Shown here: piece by piece, positions 1-8,000 of the stretch
Layout of the letters: each line of letters opens with the position of its first letter
Position numbering within the stretch: the stretch's first letter is position 1
Notes under the pieces: model-generated
Seen by the model: only the letters and a program-made list of their open reading frames with translations
Database searches by the model: none
What the model was told of the DNA's origin: nothing
Program-made: the position numbers and the translations under genes
Assembly (NCBI GenBank): GCA_002722955.1
Contig: PBMZ01000008.1
Coordinates: 1 to 34,185, forward strand
Direction of reading: 5' to 3'
Source: Planctomycetaceae bacterium
Lineage (GTDB): Bacteria > Planctomycetota > Planctomycetia > Planctomycetales > Planctomycetaceae
DNA: 34,185 nt

Positions 1-61
1 ATCACTCGGAGAGCGATGGCTACTTTGACATATCCCGAAGTGATACCGTAGGGGGCTCGAG

Positions 62-1414
62 ATGGCACAAACTCGACGAGACTTTTTGGCAAGCACGGCA
101 GCGCTATCCGTTGGCGGGGCTCTTTCACCGATCTTTGGTGCGGAGCGAAAACGCCCACGAGTCGCCGCGATCTTTACCGAGTTTCGCTTTCGTTCGCACA
201 CGTACAACATCCTCGAGAACTTTTTCCAGCCGTATCTATTCAACGGCAAGCTAACGGATCCAGGCGTGGACATCGTCTCGTTTTACGCCGATCAATTTCC
301 AAAGGGCGACATGGCTCGCCCGGTTGCTAAGAAGTACGACATCCCGTTGTACGAAAAGATTGCCGATGCACTGACATTGGGTGGCAAGGAGCTTGCTGTC
401 GATGCTGTTTTGCTGATCGGCGAACACGGCGAGTATCCCATCAACAAACTTGGTCAGAAAATGTATCCGCGGAAACAGTTCTTCGACCAAATCCTTGGCG
501 TGATGGAAGCATCAAATCGCTTCGTGCCGGTGTTCAACGACAAGCATCTTTCGTATCGCTGGGACTGGTCTAAAGAGATGTACGATGCGGCGAAGAAAAA
601 CGGCTTTCCGATAATGGCGGGAAGTTCCGTCCCGCTGGCCGAGCGTCGTCCAGCATTCGAATTACCACCTGATGCGGAAATCGAAACAGCCATCTCGATA
701 CATGGTGGCGGCGTCGAGACGTACGACTTTCATGGCCTCGAGGTTTTGCAGTCAATCGTCGAAGGGCGAAAGGGCGGTGAAACCGGAGTCACTCATGTCG
801 AGTATTTCGGACCAAAGCAATTCCAGCACGCCATGAAGGATGGCCGTTGGCCGAGGGAACTCATTCTTGCAGCGATGGAGGCCGAAAAAGAAGCTGGTGG
901 CGTCGAACGTCAGCCGAGACCGATTTCCAGGATTCCCACAAAAGCCGAGAAGGCAAGGGAGCCCAAATATAACCTGAATGTCGATCACGCGATTGAATTG
1001 CAGTACAAAGACGGACTGAAGGCCGTCGTCTTGCGGATGGGAAGTTCCGCAAACCGATGGAATTTTGCCTGCCGTTTGAAAGGCGAGCGAAAGCCACGAG
1101 CGACCGCGTTCTATAACGGACCTTGGGGAAATCGTTGTCTATTCAAAGCGTTGTCCCATTCGATTCAGCATCTTTTCAAGACAAAGACCGAGCCATATCC
1201 CGTCGAGCGAACGCTGCTCGTTTCCGGGATTCTCGACACAGCCATGTATGCCCGTTTTGATGAAAGTGGCTGTGTGGCGACTCCGCACTTGGAGCTGGCA
1301 TACTCGCCCATCGACTTTAGGAAGCAGCGTGAAATGGGCGGTTCTTGGAAGATTATTACCAAAGACACGAGGCAGCCGGGTGAGTTTTCACCGGGAGATA
1401 AGAGATTCCTGTAG
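62..1414 (+). CDS. Tat-exported conserved protein of unknown function (planctomycete type)
   Basis: A 450-residue protein. The N-terminus has a twin-arginine signal (TRRDFLAST followed by a hydrophobic stretch ending near Gly-Ala-Glu, about residues 4-27), so the folded protein is probably exported. The mature part has an alternating beta/alpha look at residues 33-200, with VAAIFTEFRFRSHTYNIL and VDAVLLIGEHGEYP segments that resemble a Rossmann-like fold. A conserved-looking C-terminal half follows. I see no cofactor motif or catalytic triad and do not assign a reaction. It resembles secreted proteins common in planctomycete genomes, from memory only. The ATG is preceded by a G-rich stretch (GGGGG, about 6 nt upstream) that may serve as a weak ribosome site. 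The gene lies 32 nt upstream of a small membrane-protein locus and may be co-transcribed with it. Confidence 0.8.
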   Translation: MAQTRRDFLASTAALSVGGALSPIFGAERKRPRVAAIFTEFRFRSHTYNILENFFQPYLFNGKLTDPGVDIVSFYADQFPKGDMARPVAKKYDIPLYEKIADALTLGGKELAVDAVLLIGEHGEYPINKLGQKMYPRKQFFDQILGVMEASNRFVPVFNDKHLSYRWDWSKEMYDAAKKNGFPIMAGSSVPLAERRPAFELPPDAEIETAISIHGGGVETYDFHGLEVLQSIVEGRKGGETGVTHVEYFGPKQFQHAMKDGRWPRELILAAMEAEKEAGGVERQPRPISRIPTKAEKAREPKYNLNVDHAIELQYKDGLKAVVLRMGSSANRWNFACRLKGERKPRATAFYNGPWGNRCLFKALSHSIQHLFKTKTEPYPVERTLLVSGILDTAMYARFDESGCVATPHLELAYSPIDFRKQREMGGSWKIITKDTRQPGEFSPGDKRFL

Positions 1415-1446
1415 GCAGACGATTTGGGCAAGAGGCAGGATGGACA

Positions 1447-1775
1447 ATGATCTTCTATCGAGGTTGGGCTTGGTTGTTTATGCCCGTGTTGCTGATCACA
1501 GTTTACACGGCACTCCATAAAATCTTTAGCCAAGAATATCTAGACAGTCATCGATGGCCTACATCCCTGGGCATCCTTGTATGGGGCGGAATGATCTTTA
1601 CTTGGGGCGAATGTTCCACGGAAGTTATTCCGTTCGGGAACTGATGTTTGAAGACGACACTCAAACATTCATGTTCAGTCCAATCGAGTATTGGGGAATA
1701 GCGGTCGCAGTCGTCGCGCCGTTTCATTTAATCGGCGTCGCTGACTGGGTCTTACTGCAACTAGGCTTGCAATGA
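1447..1775 (+). pseudogene. Small membrane protein split by a -1 frameshift
   Basis: Two overlapping frames appear to make one small membrane protein. The upstream frame (1447-1644) begins MIFYRGWAWLFMPVLL with one or two hydrophobic helices. The downstream frame (1554-1775) ends with an IEYWGIAVAVVAPFHLIG helix preceded by an acidic linker FEDDTQTFMF. Small planctomycete proteins that I recall start with a YRGWGWL-like segment and end with a PxEYWG helix in a single frame. The two halves therefore fit one ancestral gene carrying a net one-base deletion, most likely between about 1590 and 1640. Alternatives are a sequencing error, programmed frameshifting, or two unrelated small ORFs. A purine-rich AGGCAGGA sequence lies upstream of the first ATG. 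Confidence 0.5.
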
Positions 1776-1777
1776 TC

Positions 1778-2692
1778 TCAGCGTTTCGATGCCGGAGATG
1801 TGTTCACAAGTAGAATTCCCAGCGCAACGCAAACGCCCGCGGCGAACAACCACGGCGAAAGCAAATCGCCCCGAAAGAGGACTCCAAACAAAACGCCAAA
1901 CACGGGCGTCGCGAAACTAAACACCGCCAGCTGAGACGGTGAGTGACGTTTCAGCAGCAAGGCATTGGCCGCAAAACAAAAGCCAGCGACCGCGAATCCT
2001 TGGTAGGCCAATCCCAAGATAGCCGGCGTGGACAAAGTGTTCGACCCAATTGTCTCGAAGCAAGCACTCGCGACAACAAACATGATCATGCCGACGGCAT
2101 CGTGCCAAAAGATGAGCTTTCCTGGCTCAATGACTTTCAATGCATGTTTTGTGTAGACCACTTTTATCCCAAGCAAGAAAGCGCTGATGAGGACAAGGGT
2201 ATCGCCCCAAAGCGTTGCCGTGTCCATGACCTCGGCGGTCGAAGCTGTTTGCTCGCCAACAGAGAACAATAGCAGGAACACTCCACCGGCCGCCGTTAAC
2301 AAACCGACCGACTTCCGTGTTGTCACCCGATCCAACTTCGTCACAAAGTGATCAAAGCCAACAACCCAGAACACGTAGGTATTGATCATTAACGACGAAT
2401 GCGATGAGTTCGACTGAGCAACCCCGACCGTAAAAGTGCCGATTTGAAGGAACAGCAAGGTCCCAGCAATCAGAGACGGCACGACTTGATTGGTCTGAAG
2501 ACGTAGCTTGCTCCCCTCCCAACGGCACCAAACCAACATGAAGCCACACGCCAAGAAAAAACGGATCGCCGCAACGGCCATGGGAGGGATTTCCTCGACC
2601 GAATAGCTAATCGCGACCGGTGTCCCACCCCAAAGTGCAACGGTCGACAAAACGAGAGCCACGGACCTCAGCGTCAGAGGTTGTTTGTCCAT
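1778..2692 (-). CDS. DMT-superfamily (EamA-type) transporter
   Basis: A 304-residue integral membrane protein with about ten hydrophobic helices in two similar halves, the arrangement of EamA/RhaT drug/metabolite exporters. Typical elements include an N-terminal VALWGGTPVAISYSV helix and a second-half LAYQGFAVAGFCFAANALLLKR segment followed by SFATPVFGVLFGVLF near the end. The substrate cannot be read from sequence; the family moves metabolites or amino acids across the inner membrane. It lies 59 nt downstream of the PP2C phosphatase gene on the same strand and may share its transcript. Its stop lies only 2 nt from the convergent small membrane-protein locus. Confidence 0.9.
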   Translation of the reverse strand: MDKQPLTLRSVALVLSTVALWGGTPVAISYSVEEIPPMAVAAIRFFLACGFMLVWCRWEGSKLRLQTNQVVPSLIAGTLLFLQIGTFTVGVAQSNSSHSSLMINTYVFWVVGFDHFVTKLDRVTTRKSVGLLTAAGGVFLLLFSVGEQTASTAEVMDTATLWGDTLVLISAFLLGIKVVYTKHALKVIEPGKLIFWHDAVGMIMFVVASACFETIGSNTLSTPAILGLAYQGFAVAGFCFAANALLLKRHSPSQLAVFSFATPVFGVLFGVLFRGDLLSPWLFAAGVCVALGILLVNTSPASKR

Positions 2693-2751
2693 TGGCGTTC
2701 GCTTTGGTTGAGGATAGATTGCTTCGCGTGATCAAAGAGGAGGGCAGGGGG

Positions 2752-4059
2752 CTATTGTTGCTGTTGGTCTTGTTCGTCGTTCTTGCCCCACTTAGCCTGC
2801 CGGTCAAGCTGCTTGCGATAGCGTTGAACGCCTGCCATCAGGATGTCTAGGGCTTTCGCGTAGGCGGCAACGGCTTTTGAATATTGCTTATTCTCTAGAG
2901 TCTCTTGACAAGCCTTGAAGGCTTCTTCGTGGGCGCTCCAATCGATCGACCAACCTTCCTCGTTACCAGTCTTTTGCAACTTCGATTCGAGTTCGGCAAG
3001 GTCGTTCAAGAATTTGCGAGTCAGCTTTGCCGAAGCTGTTCGATACGGTTTCCATGGCGGCTTGGTGTCAGCAACGTCTTCTTCCGGCACCTTCTTAGGC
3101 TTCAACCGGAAAAACAACAACAGCACCCAAATGAGTCCGCAAACGGTCGAGGTGGCGATACCCTCGACAAAAAGCCGATCTCTCATCAACCCAATCAACG
3201 CGCCGCCGACACCCATTCCAACCAGCGTCAACAGAAACGCAAACCACCAGAGTTTGCGAGTCCACGGCATTTTCGGCTTGTCCAAATCGGAAAGGGCAGG
3301 GGGGACTGCACCAGCACGAGCAATGACCACCGTGATGTTGTCCGAACCACCGCGAAGGTTGGCCAGATTGACAAGCAAACGACACGCATCACCGACCGGT
3401 AGTTCTCGGGCGATGATACCGATCTCTTGGTCGTTGACATGTCCTGTCAGACCATCGGTACACGCCAAAAAAGTATCGCCGGGCTCAACGTCAAGTGGGC
3501 CTTCAATATCGACGTCGACCGTGCCTTCCGGACCCAATGATCGCGTAATGACGTGTCGAGATTGCTGCAAGAAGGCTTCGTCAAGCTTCAAGCGTCCTTG
3601 GCGGGCAAGCTCCCACTGCAAGCTATGATCAAACGTTATCTGCTCGATCCGTTGATCTCGAATTCGATACAACCGGCTGTCGCCGACGTGCCCAGAGATC
3701 GCTCCTTCAGGGCAAAGCACCAATGAGACAACCGTTGTCCCCATCCGGTTGAAGTCTTTATTCATTGAGCCGCGTTTGTGAATCGCGGTGTTTGCTTCCT
3801 GGATCGAAGAGCCTAGCGCGTCGCCGATCTCTTCTTCTTTGGACTTCAAGAACGACTGGGGAATTGTGTCAACGGCCATTTTGCTGGCCAATTCACCAAC
3901 AGCATGGCCACCCATGCCATCGGCCACAATGAAAAGGTGGCCGCGGTTCGTCCATGTCTCCTCGTCAGCAATGTAGACGACGCAGGAATCCTGATTGTTT
4001 CGCCGACGGAACCCAATATCGCTAATCGAAGCGTACTGGATCGGCTGCTCCCACTGCAT
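2752..4059 (-). CDS. Membrane-anchored PP2C-family Ser/Thr protein phosphatase
   Basis: A 435-residue protein. The PP2C domain covers about residues 5-250 with the expected metal-binding motifs: RRRNNQD (Asp24), VADGMGGH (Asp47), GHVGDSRLY, TRSLG, CTDGLT (Asp202) and GGSDNITVV (Asp240). It should remove phosphate from Ser/Thr residues of proteins phosphorylated by Hanks-type kinases such as the one at 9647. Two hydrophobic helices follow (about 270-290 and 299-317), then a roughly 115-residue charged, helical tail ending in a Gln run. The catalytic domain and tail should therefore both face the cytoplasm. The tail resembles a helical-repeat or protein-interaction extension, with no named domain recognised. 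The gene is divergent from the PEGA lipoprotein gene, with an intergenic region of about 345 bp. Confidence 0.93.
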   Translation of the reverse strand: MQWEQPIQYASISDIGFRRRNNQDSCVVYIADEETWTNRGHLFIVADGMGGHAVGELASKMAVDTIPQSFLKSKEEEIGDALGSSIQEANTAIHKRGSMNKDFNRMGTTVVSLVLCPEGAISGHVGDSRLYRIRDQRIEQITFDHSLQWELARQGRLKLDEAFLQQSRHVITRSLGPEGTVDVDIEGPLDVEPGDTFLACTDGLTGHVNDQEIGIIARELPVGDACRLLVNLANLRGGSDNITVVIARAGAVPPALSDLDKPKMPWTRKLWWFAFLLTLVGMGVGGALIGLMRDRLFVEGIATSTVCGLIWVLLLFFRLKPKKVPEEDVADTKPPWKPYRTASAKLTRKFLNDLAELESKLQKTGNEEGWSIDWSAHEEAFKACQETLENKQYSKAVAAYAKALDILMAGVQRYRKQLDRQAKWGKNDEQDQQQQ

Positions 4060-4406
4060 CGTCAGTCCTGTTGCTCGTCAACACAAATGCCTTGGCCTGA
4101 TTCCAGTTACGTCGCGGATCAGACGGATTTTCAAAGCTGTCCTGCCAAACCGAAGCGACTATCTTACCGACGCAGGAAGTGGCAAGTAAAGCGTATTACA
4201 GGATGTCTAAATCGTTATCGCAATTAACTAAATTTCGCGTGAACACTACAACGATTTGACCGATCACCAACGAGCGGCTGGCAACTACCGACCCGCGACC
4301 CACCCGCGCAACCCCAATTACAACAATGCCTTACAGCAATCCGATTCAGGTATTGGCAGCAAAATCGACTGCCACTAGAATCCCGCCTCAACGATCCTCT
4401 TGGCAA
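4060..4406. other. Divergent intergenic region
   Basis: About 345 bp between the start of the PP2C gene (minus) and the chosen start of the PEGA lipoprotein (plus). It should hold both promoters. It contains an A/T-rich stretch around 4205-4235 but I see no convincing -35/-10 pair, operator or hairpin. Short ORFs cross it on both strands, but none has a recognisable domain or signal. Confidence 0.4.
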
Positions 4407-4865
4407 ATGGAATTCGCCATGACTCAACCACTTGGAAGCACGGGATGTCCTCACAATCGGCAAAGGGCAATCGCGTTGGCTTTTCTTGGCTTCGTTTTGA
4501 CCACAGTTGGCTCTGGATGTATGCATCGGCGAATGGCGATTCGGTCGAACCCTCCTGGAGCGTTGGCAATCGTCGATGGCAAGGAAATTGGATACACCCC
4601 CACAGCTGCCGATTTCAGCCACTACGGAACTCGCGAAATCAAACTTGTGAAGCCTGGATTTGAAACCTTGACCGCTTTACAGAAGGTCCAGGCACCTTGG
4701 TATCAGCGGATTCCGTTAGATTTCTTTTCTGACAACTTGCTTCCGTTTCGAGTCACCAATCGCCACGACTTTACGTTCAACTTGCGTCCAAGCGTTGTGG
4801 TGAGCGAGCAAGAACTGCTAGATCGAGCCAACGCGTTGAGGACGGAATCACAAGTCGGTCCATAG
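4407..4865 (+). CDS. PEGA-domain lipoprotein
   Basis: About 152 residues from the chosen start. A hydrophobic signal (ALAFLGFVLTTVGSGC) ends in a lipobox with Cys38, so the protein should be a membrane-anchored lipoprotein. The segment RSNPPGALAIVDGKEIG followed by TPT and a KLVKPGFE strand is a PEGA-type repeat, a small beta-sandwich found on surface proteins. The C-terminal half is predicted extracytoplasmic with no catalytic motif. The reading frame stays open upstream to 4326, but that part lacks signal-peptide character. The ATG at 4407 or the one at 4419 (MTQPLG) is more likely. The gene converges with the mlaEFD operon, with two palindromes in between. Confidence 0.8.
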   Translation: MEFAMTQPLGSTGCPHNRQRAIALAFLGFVLTTVGSGCMHRRMAIRSNPPGALAIVDGKEIGYTPTAADFSHYGTREIKLVKPGFETLTALQKVQAPWYQRIPLDFFSDNLLPFRVTNRHDFTFNLRPSVVVSEQELLDRANALRTESQVGP

Positions 4866-4876
4866 CGTTTACCGTA

Positions 4877-4897
4877 AGACGGATTGCTAATCCGTCT
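4877..4897. repeat. Palindrome A1 in convergent intergenic region
   Basis: A perfect inverted repeat with 9-bp arms AGACGGATT / AATCCGTCT and a 3-base loop, 11 bp after the PEGA gene stop. It is a near-copy of the palindrome at 4925. As RNA it would form a stable hairpin from either strand and may act as a bidirectional terminator, although no clear T-run follows. Confidence 0.75.
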
Positions 4898-4924
4898 GTT
4901 GGAATGTGTGGCCACAGCATCGAC

Positions 4925-4945
4925 GGACGGATTGGCAATCCGTCC
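4925..4945. repeat. Palindrome A2 in convergent intergenic region
   Basis: A perfect inverted repeat with 10-bp arms GGACGGATTG / CAATCCGTCC around one central base. It shares the core GACGGATTG with the palindrome 48 bp upstream and lies 6 bp from the stop of mlaD. Two copies of one family in one gap suggest a REP-like element, possibly with a terminator role. Confidence 0.75.
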
Positions 4946-4951
4946 TACTGG

Positions 4952-6082
4952 CTAGTTTCTAGTTCGTGAGGGTCCGTTCGCTTGGCGAGCTTCGGACGGC
5001 TCTTTTATCCCAGAGCTTCCTTTAATCGCCCCGCTAACACCGATGAGCTCTGGATGGCGCGCCACCTTGTCGGCAAACACTTGTAGGTCGCTGACAACCG
5101 GCTTCAGGCTTTTCAGCAAGATTGCTAGTGATTCAGCCGACTGATTCAGATTTTGATACAAATCGGGATTGGATGCAAATTGATTCAGCGAGCCATCCTT
5201 CTTGTTGGCAAGCTTCGCGAACTGATTCAATTCGATCGAAAGAGAATGCAAGTTTCGCAGCGTTCCGTCGAGTTGGACAACTATTGATTTGCTGTGTGTA
5301 GAAAGCGGCTGAGTCACACCTTGTAGGTTCTCAAGATTCTTTTGCGCTGCGGAGATGGTTTCCTTGACGGCGACGACCGTTTGATGAGTCTCTTCGGTAA
5401 GTTTCGGCAAGGCAGCAACTGTACGTTTCAGATTCTCTTGGACTTGAGGATCGGCTAACGTCTTGTTGGCATTGGAGAGAGCCATGTTCGCCGTTTTCAT
5501 TGTCTTGCCGAATTCATCCAGCGAGACAGCCGCTCGTTCTAACACGGTTGATAGCGAGCCTCGATTTGTATCCATCAATGAATTCAGGTTGGCAGCGACC
5601 TGGCGCCATTCCTTGCTGGTCTGATCAAACGAGCCAAGCGTTTGATCAAGTCGACGGTCCAGATTGGCAACGATTTGCATCGGATCAACTGGCAATTCTC
5701 CTTCAAGCATCGAGTCCGGCGGCAGCAAATCCTTGCTCTTCCCTGGAGATAATTCGATCGTCGAGTCACCCAAAATCGATCGCGTAAGCTGAACTCGCGT
5801 GTCCGCTCTAAGACGGTATTTGGAGCTCATGTTGATGAGAACTAAAACGCCACCACGCTTGGAATCGAAGATAACTTCTCGGACTTGCGCAACCGAAATG
5901 CCGTTCATCGTGACTGGTGCTGACGCCTCAACCCCAGGAGCAGAGTCAAAGTGTGCGGAGATCGAATATGTCTCATCAAACAGATGACTGAAGTCGCCAA
6001 ACTTAAAGATCATCACGGCTGTTACTACAGAAGCAGCGATGACAAAAAGTCCCACGCGAAATTGTTGTTGTCGTTCATTCAT
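4952..6082 (-). CDS. mlaD: MCE/MlaD-family lipid-binding protein
   Basis: A 376-residue protein anchored by one N-terminal helix (about 8-27, GLFVIAASVVTAVMIFKFG). An MCE domain follows (about 38-115): HFDSAPGVEASAPVTMNGISVAQV and LTRSILGDSTIELSPG are typical. MCE proteins form hexameric periplasmic rings that pass phospholipids between membranes with the MlaE/MlaF ABC complex. The roughly 230-residue C-terminal part is largely helical (SLDEFGKTMKTANMALSNANK and similar) and longer than in E. coli MlaD; it resembles the helical needle or tube of PqiB/YebT-type or Mce proteins. It lies 33 nt after mlaF in the same operon. Substrate specificity is unknown. Confidence 0.88.
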   Translation of the reverse strand: MNERQQQFRVGLFVIAASVVTAVMIFKFGDFSHLFDETYSISAHFDSAPGVEASAPVTMNGISVAQVREVIFDSKRGGVLVLINMSSKYRLRADTRVQLTRSILGDSTIELSPGKSKDLLPPDSMLEGELPVDPMQIVANLDRRLDQTLGSFDQTSKEWRQVAANLNSLMDTNRGSLSTVLERAAVSLDEFGKTMKTANMALSNANKTLADPQVQENLKRTVAALPKLTEETHQTVVAVKETISAAQKNLENLQGVTQPLSTHSKSIVVQLDGTLRNLHSLSIELNQFAKLANKKDGSLNQFASNPDLYQNLNQSAESLAILLKSLKPVVSDLQVFADKVARHPELIGVSGAIKGSSGIKEPSEARQANGPSRTRN

Positions 6083-6115
6083 GATTTATCCCGTGAAGCT
6101 GGCTTCTTGCCATGC

Positions 6116-6961
6116 TTAAGCCACTGCCAATTCCCGCATTCGCTCACGAGCCTCGCCTTTGACAAACTGCGAGACACGCGTGTCTTGCGAGGCGAAGGCT
6201 TCGCTTGCCGTTCCCTCAAATATCACTTGATTCTCGCCCGGCTTCAGCCGATTCAACGGATACAGCATCACCACTCGGTCGGAGACCTTGCGAACAGTTG
6301 TCATCTCATGAGTGACAACGACGCTTGTGACGGGACGCCGCTCCCTGGTTTGAATGATCAAGTTGTTGATGACGTCGGTCATGATCGGGTCCAAACCCGT
6401 CGTTGGCTCGTCATACAAGATCACATCGGGTGTGAGTGCCAAAGCTCTGGCCAAACCGACGCGTTTTTTCATGCCACCAGACAACTCCGCCGGCTTCTTG
6501 CTGGCCACTGACTTGGGCAATCCAACATCGTTCAATCGCTCATCGACGATTTGCGAGATGTAGCCGTTCGACATTCGCGTGTTTTGGCGCAACCCAAAGG
6601 CGATGTTTTCGAAAACGGTTAAACTGTCAAACAAGGCCGCGCCCTGAAACAAATAGCCGATTCGCAATCGATCTCGCAATAATTCCTCTTCCGGACGCTC
6701 TTGGATTGGGCAACCATTCCAGCAAACATCGCCAGAGGTCGGTTTCAGCAACCCGATCATCAGCTTCATCGAGACGCTCTTTCCACAACCGCTTTCACCG
6801 ATGAGCACCAAGGTCTCACCGTGATAAAGCTTTATGGAAATATCGCGTAGGATTTCTTGACTTCCAAATTGTTTAGACACGGACCGCAATTCAATGAGCG
6901 GCAGCGATTTGTCTCGCTCTCCCATCCCACTTCCTGTGGAAATTGACATCGTGTCGATCAT
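6116..6961 (-). CDS. mlaF: ABC transporter ATPase of Mla-type lipid transport
   Basis: A 281-residue ATP-binding subunit. Motifs in order: Walker A GESGCGKS (55-62), a Q-loop [13 protein letters not shown], signature LSGGM (160-164), Walker B VILYDEP (180-186), D-loop TTGLDP, and switch His218 (VTHEM). [20 protein letters not shown] and [16 protein letters not shown] are typical of the MlaF/TTG2A subfamily. It powers phospholipid movement by the permease MlaE and the MCE protein MlaD at the inner membrane. A later ATG (residue 13, MGERDKS) is a possible alternative start. It sits 28 nt after mlaE and 33 nt before mlaD. Confidence 0.93.
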   Translation of the reverse strand: MIDTMSISTGSGMGERDKSLPLIELRSVSKQFGSQEILRDISIKLYHGETLVLIGESGCGKSVSMKLMIGLLKPTSGDVCWNGCPIQERPEEELLRDRLRIGYLFQGAALFDSLTVFENIAFGLRQNTRMSNGYISQIVDERLNDVGLPKSVASKKPAELSGGMKKRVGLARALALTPDVILYDEPTTGLDPIMTDVINNLIIQTRERRPVTSVVVTHEMTTVRKVSDRVVMLYPLNRLKPGENQVIFEGTASEAFASQDTRVSQFVKGEARERMRELAVA

Positions 6962-6989
6962 GGAAGTTTCTACGCTATAGTCGAATCAT

Positions 6990-7829
6990 TTATACTAAGG
7001 ACAAGCTGCCTGGCCACAGCACGTAATAGAGCCGAGTCAGAAAGACACCTAGGAAGAAGTCCAAGGCCAGAATCGCAACGAAGGATGCGACAAACGCTTC
7101 TGTGGACGCTCGCCCGACTCCCTCGGCACCAGCTCCACATCGAAATCCGCGATGACAAGCAATCATAGCGATGGCCGCACCGAAGAAGACGCTTTTCACT
7201 AGCCCAGACATGATGTCATACGGCATGACGTACTTCTCGGCGTGGAACCAATAATGGAAGCTATTGATTTCGAGCACCTGCGTGCTTAACAACCAGCCAG
7301 TCAGAATGCCGATGCCATCCGCCAATGCCGTCAACATCGGAATCAGCAAGAAACACGCGAGAAATCGCGGTACGACGAGGTAATGGATTGGCTCAGCACC
7401 GAGTGCCCAGAGTGCATCTATTTGCTCGGTCACTTTCATTGTGCCCAATTGGGCCGCCATCGCACTTCCAACTCGACCGGCCAACATAGTCGCCGCAAGC
7501 ACTGGGCCAAGCTCCTGCACCAGCGAGATGTTAATGACGGCTCCGAGCCGAGTCTCCATGCCCATCTGAGAGAATTGGTTATAAGAGTTCACAGCCAAGA
7601 CCATGCCGATGAAACCGCCGGTGATGACCACGACTGGAATGCTGCGCACCCCAATCTCGAACATATTCTCTGTCAGAGCCGAAGCCGATGGCCGGCGATG
7701 AAACATCCAACGCAAAGTCTTGAGCGTGAACAGCATCAAATCGCCGACTGATTCAACAGCGGCAATCGTCCTTTCGCCCAATCGATGGATGCAATTCGCT
7801 TCAGAGTCTTTTAGCGAAACGGAGGCCAT
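6990..7829 (-). CDS. mlaE: MlaE-family lipid transport permease
   Basis: A 279-residue membrane protein with five to six hydrophobic helices and the MlaE hallmark region [20 protein letters not shown] followed by [17 protein letters not shown]. It forms the transmembrane part of the lipid ABC transporter. The N-terminal 45 residues carry an amphipathic helix and a WMFHRRPSA linker before the core. The gene opens the mlaE-mlaF-mlaD operon. No mlaB (STAS) or mlaC (soluble carrier) homologue is next to it, a common situation outside Proteobacteria. Confidence 0.93.
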   Translation of the reverse strand: MASVSLKDSEANCIHRLGERTIAAVESVGDLMLFTLKTLRWMFHRRPSASALTENMFEIGVRSIPVVVITGGFIGMVLAVNSYNQFSQMGMETRLGAVINISLVQELGPVLAATMLAGRVGSAMAAQLGTMKVTEQIDALWALGAEPIHYLVVPRFLACFLLIPMLTALADGIGILTGWLLSTQVLEINSFHYWFHAEKYVMPYDIMSGLVKSVFFGAAIAMIACHRGFRCGAGAEGVGRASTEAFVASFVAILALDFFLGVFLTRLYYVLWPGSLSLV

Positions 7830-8000
7830 TGGTCCCTAGATCCGGTGTTCTCAAGAAAGCGCACACAAGGCGTCTTTAGTTCTGAAAACGACCGAAAACA
7901 CTAGGCACGCAGTTCGCTCAACGCTTACAGAACAATCAACCCTTGATTGCGCGGGAGCGTACTGAAAACACGGATTTGGAGCGAGACCAATTATCGCGAA

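Noticed and set aside
1..61. Possible end of an upstream gene
   Set aside because: Too short to identify a reading frame or a family.
4224..4622. 132-codon minus-strand ORF opposite the PEGA gene
   Set aside because: No domain, and it overlaps the better supported lipoprotein on the other strand.
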